Assembly (NCBI RefSeq): GCF_001307035.1 | Contig: NZ_LKIU01000002.1 | Location: forward strand, 805,528-869,527 | DNA: 64,000 bases | Source: Arthrobacter sp. Edens01 | GTDB lineage: Bacteria > Actinomycetota > Actinomycetes > Actinomycetales > Micrococcaceae | Direction: 5' to 3' | Part shown: positions 34,180 to 42,426 of the stretch, one piece after another | Position numbering within the stretch: position 1 is the stretch's first letter | How the letters are laid out: each line of letters begins with the position of its first letter | The notes under the pieces: generated by a model | The model's input: only the letters and a program-made list of their open reading frames with translations | Databases searched by the model: none | Told to the model about the DNA's origin: nothing | Program-made: the position numbers and the translations under genes

Positions 34180-35180
34180 TGCACCCTCACCCTCGGGTCG
34201 ATGAAGCCGTAGGACACGTCAACCAGCAGGTTGATCAGTGAATACGCTACGGCGATGAAAATGATGAAGCCCTGCAGCACGGGGTAGTCGAGGTTGAAGA
34301 TGGCATCCCGCAGGAATCTGCCAACCCCGCTGAATGCGAAGACTGTTTCCGTCAGCACCGCTCCGGAGATGAGCAGCCCGGTCTGCAGGCCGATCGTCGT
34401 CGTAACGGGAAGCATGGCGTTGCGCAGCACGAACCGGTTGCGGATGGTCCGTTCCATCAGGCCTTTGGCCCGGGCAGTGCGGACGTAGTCTGCACCCTGG
34501 ACTTCAAGGACCGAGGCACGCGTAATGCGCACGATAATCGCCAGCGGAATGGTGCCCAGCGCGATGCCGGGCAGTATCAGGTGCATCAGGGCGTCCCAGG
34601 ACGCGTCCCATTCCCGGGTTAACAACCCGTCCAGGACGTAGAAGTCCGTCACGTGCGTGGCGTTGATCCTCGGATCCTGCCGGCCGTCCGTGGGGAAGAG
34701 GGGAATCTGGATGGCCAGGAGCCATTTGAGGATGAAGGCCAGGAAGAAGACCGGCACGGTGATGCCAATCAGCGAGAGCACCACGGAAGAGTGGTCCCAG
34801 AAACGGCCGTAGTGCCTGGCTGCCAGGTAGCCCAGGGGGATGCCGATGCCGATCGCGAAGATGAGCGCGACGGCGGCGAGTTCCAGGGTGGCCGGGAAAC
34901 GGGTGGCGAACTCTTCGAGGACGGGCCGGCCGGTCACTGTGGACGTACCGAAGTCGCCCTGGAGGAGCTTGCCGACGTAGGTGAAGTACTGCTCGATGAG
35001 CGGCCGGTCGAAGCCGTAGGCCTCATTGATCCGGGCGATGGCCTCAGGTGTGGCCTTGTCTCCCAGGAGGGCGGTTGCTGGGCCGCCGGGAAGGCTGCGG
35101 ACCCAAATGAAAAGAAGGATGGACAAGCCGATCAGGGTCGGGATCAGCATTAACAGGCGCTTGCCTATAACTCGCAGCAC
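34176..35180 (-). CDS. Peptide ABC transporter permease (DppB/OppB-like)
   Basis: A 334-residue permease with N-terminal helix LLMLIPTLIGLSILLFIWV and an extracytoplasmic section, then the transport domain with the EAA loop ARAKGLMERTIRNRFVLRNAMLPVTT. PGGPATALLGDKATPEAI is the usual DppB N-terminal motif. GTG start at 35180, with AAAGGA upstream. It lies between the second binding lipoprotein (upstream) and dppC. Confidence 0.92.
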   Translation of the reverse strand: MLRVIGKRLLMLIPTLIGLSILLFIWVRSLPGGPATALLGDKATPEAIARINEAYGFDRPLIEQYFTYVGKLLQGDFGTSTVTGRPVLEEFATRFPATLELAAVALIFAIGIGIPLGYLAARHYGRFWDHSSVVLSLIGITVPVFFLAFILKWLLAIQIPLFPTDGRQDPRINATHVTDFYVLDGLLTREWDASWDALMHLILPGIALGTIPLAIIVRITRASVLEVQGADYVRTARAKGLMERTIRNRFVLRNAMLPVTTTIGLQTGLLISGAVLTETVFAFSGVGRFLRDAIFNLDYPVLQGFIIFIAVAYSLINLLVDVSYGFIDPRVRVQ

Positions 35181-35230
35181 GAGTGTCCTTTCTCAGCCGG
35201 TTGTGCGGCTGCTGAAAAGGTAAGGACAGA

Positions 35231-35268
35231 ACGGACCGGGACCCAGCGCAAGCTGGATCCCGGTCCGT
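35231..35268. terminator. Hairpin between the second binding-protein gene and dppB
   Basis: Arms 35231-35247 and 35252-35268 pair over 17 bp with one mismatch and a GCAA loop. As it lies inside an apparent operon it may only partly terminate, allowing more binding protein than permease. Confidence 0.7.
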
Positions 35269-35275
35269 TTCGCCG

Positions 35276-36970
35276 CTACTTGTTGAGCTTGATCTGGTTG
35301 AACACTTCGTCGTTCACGGGGGAGGCCGGGTATGAATCCACCCGCTCCGAGAATGCGAGCGACGGCGCCGGGTGCGCCAGCGGGACGGCCGGGACGAACT
35401 TGGCGATGTCGTCGTTGATCTTCTCGTACATCGGAGTCTGCTCCTCCAGGCTGCTCACCTGGCGGGCTGCCTCGAGCTGGTCGAAGATCTCCGCGTTGGT
35501 GAAGCCGAACTCGGGCTTCTCCTGGCCGAAGAACACGCCTACGAAGTTATCCGTGTCGTTGTAGTCACCGGTCCAGCCCAGCAGGTGGATGCCGTGGTCT
35601 TCGGTGGCCTGCACGCGGTCAAGGTAGTCCGGGGACCACTTGCTCGGCTGCGGGTTGACCTTGATGCCGACTTCCTCCAGCTGTGCGGAGATGTTGGAGA
35701 AGACCTGCTCAGGAGTCGGCATGTACGGGCGGGAAACACCCGTCGGGTAGTTGAAGTCCACGGTAAAGCCGTCCGGGTAGCCGGCCTCGGCCAGCATTTC
35801 CTTTGCCTTCTCCGGGTCGTACTCGTACGTGGTGACGTCTTCGTTGTAGCCGTTGACGACGTCGGGAATGAACTGCGTTGCAACCTTGGTGCCTTCGGGA
35901 AGGGTCTGGTTGACCAGTGCTTCCTTGTCGATCGCGTGTGCGATTGCCTGGCGGACCAGCGGATCGGCGAGCTGCTCGACCTTCTGGTTCATGCCCAGGT
36001 AAAGGATGGTGAAGGGGTCACGCGGAATGACCTTGAATCCGGCGTCTGCCAGCGCCTGGGTATCGGCCGGAGCCACCAGGTCGTAACCGTCAATGTCACC
36101 GGACTGCAGGGACTGGCGGCGGGAGTTGGGGTCGTCGATCACGCGGAAGATGATGTCCGTGACCTGTCCCTGGTCGCCCCAGTAATCCTCGTAGGCGGAC
36201 AGGGTGATCTGGTTGCCGACTTCCCAGCCTTCGAACTTGAAGGGACCGGTGCCGGTGGGGTGTTCCTTGGCGTAGGTCGTCAGCGTGGGGGCTTCCGCAG
36301 TGCCGGAGGCTTCATCGGCTGCGTACTCTTCCATCGCCGTCGGGCTCTGCATGGAGAAGGCGGGGAGCGAGAGAGCTGCAATGAACCCTGCGAAAGGCTT
36401 GGCCAGGGTGATGACGGCCTGGTTCTCGGCCGGCGCCTCACACGACTCGTAGGTGGCGGTCTCGGGGCTGTCAGCGAAGCCCTTGAACAGCTTGCTGTAG
36501 TAGTAGGCCAGGCTTTCGGCCTGCTGGATGCCGGTGAAGTTGTACCACCGGTCGAAGTTCGCGCAGACCGCTTCGGCGTTGAACGGGGTCCCGTCGTGGA
36601 AGGTAACCCCTTCTTCGAGATCGAAGGTGTAGGTCAGGGCGTCCTCGGACGTTTCCCAGGACTTGGCCAGAAGAGGGGCAGGATCGGCGGTGCCCGGTTC
36701 CACGCCCACAAGGCCTTCGAAGATCTGTCGGCTGACGCGGAAGGATTCGCCGTCGGAGGCGAATGCCGGGTCCAGGGTCTTGGGATCCGAGGAGGCTGCA
36801 AAGACGAACGTGCCGTCAACCTCGGAGGCGGTGGCGCCGTCGTCTGCGGCATCCCGGTTGCTTTCGGCGCAGCCGGAGAGCACCAGGGCGCTCATGGCCA
36901 GCCCGGCGGTTAGGGCGGCAGCCCGTCGCCGGGTCTGCCGGCTGAGAGTGAATCTGCCAGCAAGGGTCAT
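35276..36970 (-). CDS. Family-5 ABC substrate-binding lipoprotein (peptide type), copy 2
   Basis: About 564 residues from ATG 36970, chosen because AGGAG lies just upstream; the frame is open to 37042. An Arg-rich n-region (RQTRRRAA), a hydrophobic stretch and the lipobox L-S-G-C with Cys34 mark a lipoprotein. The family-5 features YTFDLEEGVTFHDGTPFNAEAVCANFDRWYNF and VRQAIAHAIDKEALVNQ are shared with copy 1. It is first in the transcript with dppB and dppC and so is probably the dedicated receptor. An internal hairpin follows its stop. The exact ligand is unknown. Confidence 0.92.
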   Translation of the reverse strand: MTLAGRFTLSRQTRRRAAALTAGLAMSALVLSGCAESNRDAADDGATASEVDGTFVFAASSDPKTLDPAFASDGESFRVSRQIFEGLVGVEPGTADPAPLLAKSWETSEDALTYTFDLEEGVTFHDGTPFNAEAVCANFDRWYNFTGIQQAESLAYYYSKLFKGFADSPETATYESCEAPAENQAVITLAKPFAGFIAALSLPAFSMQSPTAMEEYAADEASGTAEAPTLTTYAKEHPTGTGPFKFEGWEVGNQITLSAYEDYWGDQGQVTDIIFRVIDDPNSRRQSLQSGDIDGYDLVAPADTQALADAGFKVIPRDPFTILYLGMNQKVEQLADPLVRQAIAHAIDKEALVNQTLPEGTKVATQFIPDVVNGYNEDVTTYEYDPEKAKEMLAEAGYPDGFTVDFNYPTGVSRPYMPTPEQVFSNISAQLEEVGIKVNPQPSKWSPDYLDRVQATEDHGIHLLGWTGDYNDTDNFVGVFFGQEKPEFGFTNAEIFDQLEAARQVSSLEEQTPMYEKINDDIAKFVPAVPLAHPAPSLAFSERVDSYPASPVNDEVFNQIKLNK

Positions 36971-37184
36971 TGTTCTATCTCCTCTGGGCGGTGAGGTCCG
37001 CTCCTGCCGGTCGGCCAGAGCGGGATGTGCTGTGGAACACACATATGTAATCCCAGAGCCTAACCGCAGAGACGGAGTGCTTTGGGACGCTAAGCATGTG
37101 CGGCGCGGTCACAATTCGGTTACACACCGGCGCAGTCTTTTGCCGCATCCCGTGGACAGGGCCCGGGGCCGGCCTTAGCGTCGA

Positions 37185-37586
37185 ATGGTGGGTACTTCTT
37201 CGGCAGATAACGGACGCCCGGCGCTTACTGCACTGGCAGCGGGGGCCGCCCTTGGGCTCACCGCAGCGGCAGCCGGTGCGGTGGTGCAAAGACTGCGCAG
37301 GAACCCCGTGCTGGTCCGCGCCGGCCGCTTTCGCCCAGATCACGGGTCCGGGCCGGACCCTGAGGCCGTGACCGCACGCAAGGAAGCGGACATGCCCGGC
37401 TGGAAGCAGGGAATGCCGGGGAGTTTTGATGCGGGAACCCTGGAAATCAGCTCCCTGGACGCCGCGACAGGTACTCCGGGCCGCACCTGGATTGTCCATA
37501 ACGGACCCGAATGGCAGGGACTTCCCGGTGAGCGGGTAGTGCTGCCATGGGAGAGAGGACGCGGGCCCGGACGTCCTGCGATGTGA
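37185..37586 (+). CDS. Hypothetical protein with one N-terminal membrane segment
   Basis: 133 residues, starting ATG 37185 (GTG 37188 is also possible), with no good Shine-Dalgarno. Residues ~13-33 form an Ala/Gly/Leu-rich hydrophobic segment followed by QRLRRNP, which suggests an anchor with the basic side in the cytosol. The rest is Gly/Pro-rich and includes WIVHNGPEWQGLPGERVVLPW. I do not recognise a family. Codon third positions are GC-rich as expected for a real gene. It sits alone between the peptide transporter and tRNA-Lys. Confidence 0.5.
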   Translation: MVGTSSADNGRPALTALAAGAALGLTAAAAGAVVQRLRRNPVLVRAGRFRPDHGSGPDPEAVTARKEADMPGWKQGMPGSFDAGTLEISSLDAATGTPGRTWIVHNGPEWQGLPGERVVLPWERGRGPGRPAM

Positions 37587-37635
37587 ATCAGCTCTCAAAA
37601 TGCCGGTTCGATTTCTCCCCGCGGAAAAGTGCTGG

Positions 37636-37641
37636 TAGAGT
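37636..37641 (+). promoter_or_regulatory. -10 element of the first tRNA-Lys gene
   Basis: TAGAGT preceded by GCTGG, 61 nt before the tRNA. The same GCTGGTAGAGT string precedes the second copy (37871-37876), so the promoter was duplicated along with the tRNA. A short hairpin (GTGCTGG/CCAGCAC) lies in the leader. Confidence 0.5.
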
Positions 37642-37702
37642 TTCATGTCGTTGCCGAGCGCAAAGTGCTGGTTTTCCAGCACGGTGAGCACAGCAGCTGC
37701 CA

Positions 37703-37775
37703 GCACCTCTAGCTCAATTGGCAGAGCAATTGACTCTTAATCAATGGGTTCCGGGTTCAAGTCCCGGGGGGTGCA
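37703..37775 (+). tRNA. tRNA-Lys (anticodon CUU), copy 1
   Basis: 73 nt folding as a full cloverleaf: acceptor GCACCTC/GGGGTGC (one T-G pair), D-arm GCTC/GAGC, anticodon stem ATTGA/TCAAT with loop CTCTTAA giving anticodon CTT, T-arm CCGGG/CCCGG with loop TTCAAGT, discriminator A. CCA is not encoded. Confidence 0.97.
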
Positions 37776-37780
37776 CAGTC

Positions 37781-37818
37781 AAAGCCCGCTGTACCAGGAT
37801 TCTGGTGCAGCGGGCTTT
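37781..37818 (+). terminator. Terminator of tRNA-Lys copy 1
   Basis: Arms 37781-37797 and 37802-37818 form a 17-bp stem with one G-T pair, followed by a T-run to 37820. Confidence 0.85.
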
Positions 37819-37870
37819 TTGCTGCGCACCGGGGCAGTGCGAGCGGTTCGTGTGCACGCGAAAAAGCTGG

Positions 37871-37876
37871 TAGAGT
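37871..37876 (+). promoter_or_regulatory. -10 element of the second tRNA-Lys gene
   Basis: TAGAGT in the context GCTGGTAGAGT, matching the copy 1 promoter; TTCGTG 18 nt upstream may be a weak -35. The leader contains a CGCCG/CGGCG hairpin. Confidence 0.5.
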
Positions 37877-37937
37877 AACTTGTCGTTGCAGATCGAAACG
37901 CCGGAGAAAAACGGCGGGAAAACTGCACAGACTGCCA

Positions 37938-38010
37938 GCACCTCTAGCTCAATTGGCAGAGCAATTGACTCTTAATCAATGGGTTCCGGGTTCAAGTCCC
38001 GGGGGGTGCA
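37938..38010 (+). tRNA. tRNA-Lys (anticodon CUU), copy 2
   Basis: Identical over all 73 nt to the copy at 37703-37775, 235 nt downstream, with its own promoter and terminator. Confidence 0.97.
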
Positions 38011-38022
38011 CAGATACGAGGG

Positions 38023-38064
38023 AGCCCCGTTCCGGGGAGGCTGCGGCCAGACCGGGACGGGGCT
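38023..38064 (+). terminator. Terminator of tRNA-Lys copy 2
   Basis: Arms 38023-38035 and 38052-38064 pair with one wobble, followed by a T-run (38064-38068). Confidence 0.75.
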
Positions 38065-38250
38065 TTTTCATTGCCTCTGCACGGCCTGCACAGTCCCGCC
38101 GCTGCCGCATGCAGCCCGAAGCGGTCTATCGCCGCCCCGGAGACCCCGCGTAGACTTCCGCGGTAAGCCTTCCAGTGCCGGCATACCCGGGTTTGAACAG
38201 CACATCCACGGTGCGGCGCTGAGGGTTCCGGCGACTATGGGAGCGCACTC

Positions 38251-38511
38251 ATGAGCAGTGAAGTCCGCATTGAAAGCCCGGCCAAAGACACCTACGTACT
38301 CCGCAACACCAGCGGCAGGGAACTTCAGCACGTCATGGTGGACCTGGCCCGGACCGGCGCTACTTCCCAGGATCTTCCGGCGGGTATGACCCTGGTTCCG
38401 GAGGAAGGCGTCGAGTTCCACCTGCACCACCACGGCGGTTACTCCCCGCCGGCCAGCATGCACGTCCGGTGGGACGGCGGCCCGGAGTGGGTGGAAGTGC
38501 CGGTCGCCTAG
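38251..38511 (+). CDS. Small conserved-looking hypothetical protein (86 aa)
   Basis: ATG 38251 with GGAGCG upstream. The 86-residue product is soluble with alternating polar/hydrophobic strands (DTYVLRNTSGRELQHVMVDL) and a His-rich patch FHLHHHGGYSPP near residue 60; it ends in E-V-P-V-A. No family is recognised, but the beta-rich pattern looks like a folded domain. It is convergent with the DUF1206 gene. Confidence 0.65.
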   Translation: MSSEVRIESPAKDTYVLRNTSGRELQHVMVDLARTGATSQDLPAGMTLVPEEGVEFHLHHHGGYSPPASMHVRWDGGPEWVEVPVA

Positions 38512-38535
38512 TGTGGGCATCCGGCTTTCCCTGCG

Positions 38536-39375
38536 CTACATCCTGCCCCAGCGGGCCCGTGCCAGGGCGAAAATGCCGTAGCAGATAAGCCCGACGGCGA
38601 TCGCCAGGATCAGCGGTGCCCCCAGCGGGTACTGGAGCAGGGACTGCAGGCTGCCGTCCAGTCCCGTCGACTCGTCCGCCCGGTGGTTGACGGCTGCGGT
38701 GATGAACAGCGATCCAACCAGTACCAGTGCGATTCCCTTGGCAACATGGCCTGCTACCCCCAGTGCATTGAGCAAATGGCCTCGGCGGGTGTCCTCGAAG
38801 TACCTCAGTTCGGGACGGAAGCGCCGCGCTGAGCCTTTAAAAACGAAGTACGCTCCGATGCCCAGTACCAGTGCACCCACGCATCCAAGTGCCGGGGCGC
38901 CGGCGGGGGAGTCCAGTACGGCGGCACTGAAATCAGCAGTGCGGTCCCCGGAGTCCTTCCCGCGGCCGCTGGCGAAGGCAGCAAACGTGAGTGCCACGCT
39001 GCCGTAGATGAAGAAGAGCGAACCGGAAGAGATGCCCTTGGACACGCGCTCCTTTCCAGGTTTGTGCCGGGCACGGACAGTCGCCTCAGCCAGCTGCCAC
39101 AGTGCCAGCGAGGAGCAGAAGGCACATCCAGCCCACATCAGTGCCGGACCAAACGGTTCCGACCGTGCCAGTGGCCCGATCGCGCCGCTGGTTTCGGCTT
39201 CGCCGTATCCGCCGAAGGCCACGCTGACTGCGATGGCGCCGATGAGAATGTGCAGCAGTGCCATGACCGCGAAACCGGTGCGGGCCATAACATCCAGCCC
39301 GGTATTGTCCGCCGCCTCTTCCAGGGACTCCGCGGCCTCGCTGCCGGAGGTGTCCCGGCCGGGTTGCGCAGTCAT
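38536..39375 (-). CDS. DUF1206 family membrane protein
   Basis: 279 residues with six regularly spaced hydrophobic helices arranged as three similar two-helix repeats, each with a small-residue/Gly-rich pattern (ARTGFAVMALLHILIGAIAV; GSLFFIYGSVALTFAAFASG; GVAGHVAKGIALVLVGSLFI). This matches DUF1206. The N-terminal ~27 residues are acidic and cytosolic. Function is unknown. Confidence 0.85.
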   Translation of the reverse strand: MTAQPGRDTSGSEAAESLEEAADNTGLDVMARTGFAVMALLHILIGAIAVSVAFGGYGEAETSGAIGPLARSEPFGPALMWAGCAFCSSLALWQLAEATVRARHKPGKERVSKGISSGSLFFIYGSVALTFAAFASGRGKDSGDRTADFSAAVLDSPAGAPALGCVGALVLGIGAYFVFKGSARRFRPELRYFEDTRRGHLLNALGVAGHVAKGIALVLVGSLFITAAVNHRADESTGLDGSLQSLLQYPLGAPLILAIAVGLICYGIFALARARWGRM

Positions 39376-39453
39376 TGTGGATCCTCCCGCAGCGTCGATC
39401 CGGTTCGTGGCTCAACCATAATGCCGGCAGGTGCTGCGGGGCAGTATTAAACA

Positions 39454-39487
39454 CTTGAAGGGCGCACCCGCAGGTACGCCCTTCAAG
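39454..39487 (-). terminator. Terminator of the MarR gene
   Basis: Arms 39454-39464 and 39477-39487 form a perfect 11-bp stem with a 12-nt loop, 26 nt past the marR stop on the minus strand. Confidence 0.65.
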
Positions 39488-39512
39488 GGAAAACTAAACG
39501 TCCGCTTCGCTG

Positions 39513-40019
39513 CTAGGCAGTCTGGGAAGCGGTGTCAGCCGGTATGTCCAGAGGTGCATCCAGCGGGACCGGGAGACCCGGAACATCAACCGCCATGTGC
39601 CAGCGCGGATTGCCGAGTTCCCTGATGACGGTGCGCAGCTGGCTGCGCAGGTCTTCCGAAAGGAGCTCTCCGCCATCGAGCAGCGTTCGCTCAATATCCT
39701 GGGCCTCATGCAGGGCTTCAATGCCCGCCGGAGTAATGGACACCATGTGGCTGCGCTTATCCAGGTCATTCCGTACACGGGTAACGTGCCCGTGTGCTTC
39801 CAGCCTGGCCAGGGTCTTACCCATGGTTTGTGCTTGAACGCGGACCAGCTGCGCGAGATGCGCCTGTGTCATGGGACCCTGGGAATCCAGGACTCCCAGG
39901 GCGATAACGCCCGCGTGGGTCACTCCTATACGGACAAGTCGCTCGTTCCAGGCATGCTCAACCAGGCGGGCGGCTGTTGATAAGAGGCGACCGGTGGGCC
40001 AATGCTCCATATCCGGCAT
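39513..40019 (-). CDS. MarR family transcriptional regulator (divergent from bcp)
   Basis: 168 residues. The winged HTH is MTQAHLAQLVRVQAQTMGKTLARLEAHGHVTRVRN followed by DKRSHMVSITPAGIEAL. There is no cysteine, so it is not an OhrR-type thiol sensor despite facing a peroxiredoxin gene. AAGGAAGAG precedes the ATG at 40019. The 147-nt intergenic region shared with bcp would hold its operator; no clear palindrome is seen. Confidence 0.88.
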   Translation of the reverse strand: MPDMEHWPTGRLLSTAARLVEHAWNERLVRIGVTHAGVIALGVLDSQGPMTQAHLAQLVRVQAQTMGKTLARLEAHGHVTRVRNDLDKRSHMVSITPAGIEALHEAQDIERTLLDGGELLSEDLRSQLRTVIRELGNPRWHMAVDVPGLPVPLDAPLDIPADTASQTA

Positions 40020-40166
40020 AAAACTGAACTCTTCCTTTCGAGTGCGGATTCACGCGGCCTGATCGGATAGCCTACAAATCCAGTGTCTAGGATAACCAAC
40101 CGCAAGCCTGCTGTCGTCCTGCGACACAGCCTTTGCTCAATCGATCCCTAAGGAGCCCCGTCTTTT

Positions 40167-40634
40167 ATGTCGAAACTCACCAGCGGTGACCCGGCGCCTG
40201 ATTTCACCCTGACCGCCTCGGACTCCTCAGTTGTGTCTCTCGCAGACCTGCGCGGACGCAGCGTAATTGTTTACTTTTACCCGGCCGCAGCAACTCCGGG
40301 CTGCACTAAGGAAGCCTGCGACTTCCGTGACAACCTGAATTCGCTGGCCGCCTCCGGCTACTCCGTGCTTGGCGTTTCGCCGGACAAGGTGGAGAAGCTC
40401 GCCAAGTTCGCTGCGGACGAGGCCCTGAACTTCCCGCTTCTCTCCGACCCGGACCACGCAGTCGCTGAGGCATACGGTGCCTGGGGAGAGAAAAAGAACT
40501 ACGGCAAGGTCTACGAAGGCCTCATTCGCTCCACCATCGTCGTTGATCCCGAGGGCAAAGTTTCCCTCGCACAGTACAACGTCAAGGCGACCGGACATGT
40601 TGCCAAACTGCGGCGTGATCTCGGTCTCGACTAA
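40167..40634 (+). CDS. bcp: Thioredoxin-dependent thiol peroxidase (BCP/PrxQ peroxiredoxin)
   Basis: 155 residues, the usual size. The thioredoxin-fold peroxidase has YPAAATPGCTKEACDFRDN, giving peroxidatic Cys in PGCTKE and the resolving Cys five residues later as in PrxQ/BCP proteins. It reduces hydrogen and organic peroxides using thioredoxin. AAGGAG upstream at 12 nt. Cytosolic. Confidence 0.95.
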   Translation: MSKLTSGDPAPDFTLTASDSSVVSLADLRGRSVIVYFYPAAATPGCTKEACDFRDNLNSLAASGYSVLGVSPDKVEKLAKFAADEALNFPLLSDPDHAVAEAYGAWGEKKNYGKVYEGLIRSTIVVDPEGKVSLAQYNVKATGHVAKLRRDLGLD

Positions 40635-40687
40635 GTGTCAGGTACACTAAAGGCTGGCTTTGGCCGGGTAACCGGCCTGCCGGCCGC

Positions 40688-40769
<82 letters not shown>

Positions 40770-40776
40770 CATAAGT

Positions 40777-40809
40777 AAAACGCCCTGGTCTTCCGGACCG
40801 GGGCGTTTT
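40777..40809 (+). terminator. Terminator of tRNA-Leu
   Basis: Arms 40777-40790 and 40796-40809 pair over 14 bp with one wobble and end in a T-run. Confidence 0.8.
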
Positions 40810-40837
40810 CGTTTGCCGGAGCCGCCGGCCGCACCGC

Positions 40838-40843
40838 TAGGCT
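40838..40843 (+). promoter_or_regulatory. Leaderless -10 hexamer of the hydroxyacid dehydrogenase gene
   Basis: TAGGCT followed by exactly 6 nt and ATG 40850, with no Shine-Dalgarno, consistent with leaderless transcription. Confidence 0.5.
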
Positions 40844-40849
40844 TTGGGC

Positions 40850-41824
40850 ATGTCACCAGAGCCGCAGAAAATCCGCACCATCACCGTGCCCACCGCCGAA
40901 CTCTACGAGGCGCTCCAGCCGCTTCCCGCCGGAATCAGCGCCGCGGTCTGGGATTTCGACGGCGATCCGGACGGGATCGAGTATGCGGACATCGATGCGG
41001 TGGTAGCTCCCTATACCGGAGGCAAGGTCTGGCAGGAGAGCCTTGTCCGCGTCCCGAACCTCAAGCTGCTCCAGGCCCAGACCACGGGATATGACGGCCT
41101 TCCCGAGCTGGCGGGGGAGTCCACCGCCGTCGCCAGTGCTGCCGGAGTCCACGCTGCCGCGACAGCGGAACTTGCACTCGGCCTGATCCTGGCATCGCTG
41201 CGCGGCATCGATGCCGCGGTGCGGGACCAGCTGCGGGCCAACTGGAATCCGCAGCGTTATCCGGGCCTTGCTGACCGCAGGGTGCTGCTGGTTGGCGTGG
41301 GCGGGATCGGACAGGAAATAGCGGCCCGCCTTGAGCCGTTCGAGGTGGAGCTCACCAGGGTGGGAAGCACGGCACGTGACGACGACGCAGGCCATGTCCA
41401 CGGCGTAGCCGAACTCCCGGTGCTTGCCGCGGAAGCTGAAGTGCTGGTGGTCATTACACCGCTGAACGAGAAGACCAGGCACCTCATTGATGCCAAGGTG
41501 CTGGCGGCACTGCCGGACGGGGCGCTGGTGGTCAATGTCGCCCGGGGACCTGTTGTGGATACCGCTGCGCTGACCAAAGAGGTCACATCCGGGCGGCTGC
41601 GGGCAGCCCTGGATGTGGTGGACCCCGAACCCCTTCCCGCGGATCATCCGCTCTGGAACTGCACGAACGCCATCATCACACCGCACAACGGCGGCAACTC
41701 AGGAGCCTTCACCCCACGGATCCAGGGTTTCCTGCGCCGGCAGGTGCAGCGGCTGGCGGACGGCCGGGAACCGGTGAACCTGGTGCAGGCCGGTCCGTGG
41801 AAACAGTCCCGGGACGCGGACTAG
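40850..41824 (+). CDS. D-2-hydroxyacid dehydrogenase family protein
   Basis: 324 residues. The NAD-binding motif is VLLVGVGGIGQEIAARL (~residue 140), preceded by the catalytic-domain part PNLKLLQAQTTGYDGL and followed by VVITPLNEKTRHLIDAKVL, NVARGPVVD (active-site Arg), the Glu in DVVDPEPLP and the catalytic His in ITPHNGGN. All catalytic residues (Arg, Glu, His) are present. The true substrate among D-2-hydroxyacids (glyoxylate, phosphoglycerate, formate-like or others) cannot be read. ATG 40850 was chosen because of the leaderless -10; upstream TTG 40844 is unlikely. Its stop overlaps the convergent gene by 4 nt. Confidence 0.9.
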   Translation: MSPEPQKIRTITVPTAELYEALQPLPAGISAAVWDFDGDPDGIEYADIDAVVAPYTGGKVWQESLVRVPNLKLLQAQTTGYDGLPELAGESTAVASAAGVHAAATAELALGLILASLRGIDAAVRDQLRANWNPQRYPGLADRRVLLVGVGGIGQEIAARLEPFEVELTRVGSTARDDDAGHVHGVAELPVLAAEAEVLVVITPLNEKTRHLIDAKVLAALPDGALVVNVARGPVVDTAALTKEVTSGRLRAALDVVDPEPLPADHPLWNCTNAIITPHNGGNSGAFTPRIQGFLRRQVQRLADGREPVNLVQAGPWKQSRDAD

Positions 41825-42267
41825 GCCAGCTCCAGGAAAGTCTCCAGGAACAGCCGGAAGTCCTCCCGGTCTCCGTGCTGGACCAGCACACGGCGCTGGC
41901 CGCCGGAAACCGGGGGCAGTTCAGGTGAGGGCTCAACACCGAACCTGAAGATCCGGCCCGTGCTGGTACCGACCTCGTAGCTTCCGGGGGAGACCTCGTC
42001 AGTGTGGGACAAATTCGTGGTGTTGACCGCGGTGGGTGCCTCGAGGCTCACCATTGAGTCCGCGGCGAAGGGGGCGAATATGAGTTCCGGCGGACTCCAG
42101 CGGTAGCCCAGCACGTAGTACCCGGCCGAGTCGGCCAGCGGTGTGGCACAGACCAGGTTGTAGTCGCCGTAATTGGGGATCTGCGAATCGAAAACCCGGC
42201 GAAGCGAAGACTTGAGGGAGTCACTGGACGTGGACTGGCCGTCTGGCGGCCCGGTTTCCGTGCTCAT
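41821..42267 (-). CDS. Hypothetical protein (148 aa), convergent with the dehydrogenase gene
   Basis: ATG 42267 on the minus strand. The product is a soluble 148-residue protein with a Ser/Thr-rich N-terminus, then SLKSSLRRVFDSQIPNYGDYNLVCAT, a beta-rich middle and an acidic helical C-terminus (DFRLFLETFLELA). No family is recognised. The frame extends upstream antisense through ilvD, but only this part lies outside ilvD. The stop shares CTAG with the convergent dehydrogenase gene. Confidence 0.6.
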   Translation of the reverse strand: MSTETGPPDGQSTSSDSLKSSLRRVFDSQIPNYGDYNLVCATPLADSAGYYVLGYRWSPPELIFAPFAADSMVSLEAPTAVNTTNLSHTDEVSPGSYEVGTSTGRIFRFGVEPSPELPPVSGGQRRVLVQHGDREDFRLFLETFLELA

Positions 42268-42414
42268 GGTCCCCAGTCTATGGACTGATACCCCCATCCG
42301 TGGAAGGGCCCCGGGCCCGGCGGGAAAGTTCATCAAGCTGTGCTGCCCTCGTAACCAGGGCGTAACAAGCCGCGGCCGCCGCAGCCGGATGTCCGGGCCG
42401 GGGCGGAGAAGGAA

Positions 42415-42420
42415 TAGGAT
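42415..42420 (+). promoter_or_regulatory. Leaderless -10 hexamer of ilvD
   Basis: TAGGAT followed by exactly 6 nt and ATG 42427. A purine-rich GGAGAAGGAA just upstream could act as Shine-Dalgarno in a longer transcript, so a leadered alternative exists. Confidence 0.45.
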
Positions 42421-42426
42421 TTTGCT

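Noticed and set aside
35372..36913. 513-codon plus-strand open frame
   Set aside because: It is antisense to the well-supported binding lipoprotein at 35276-36970 and has Val/Gly/Asp-rich shadow composition with no recognisable motif.
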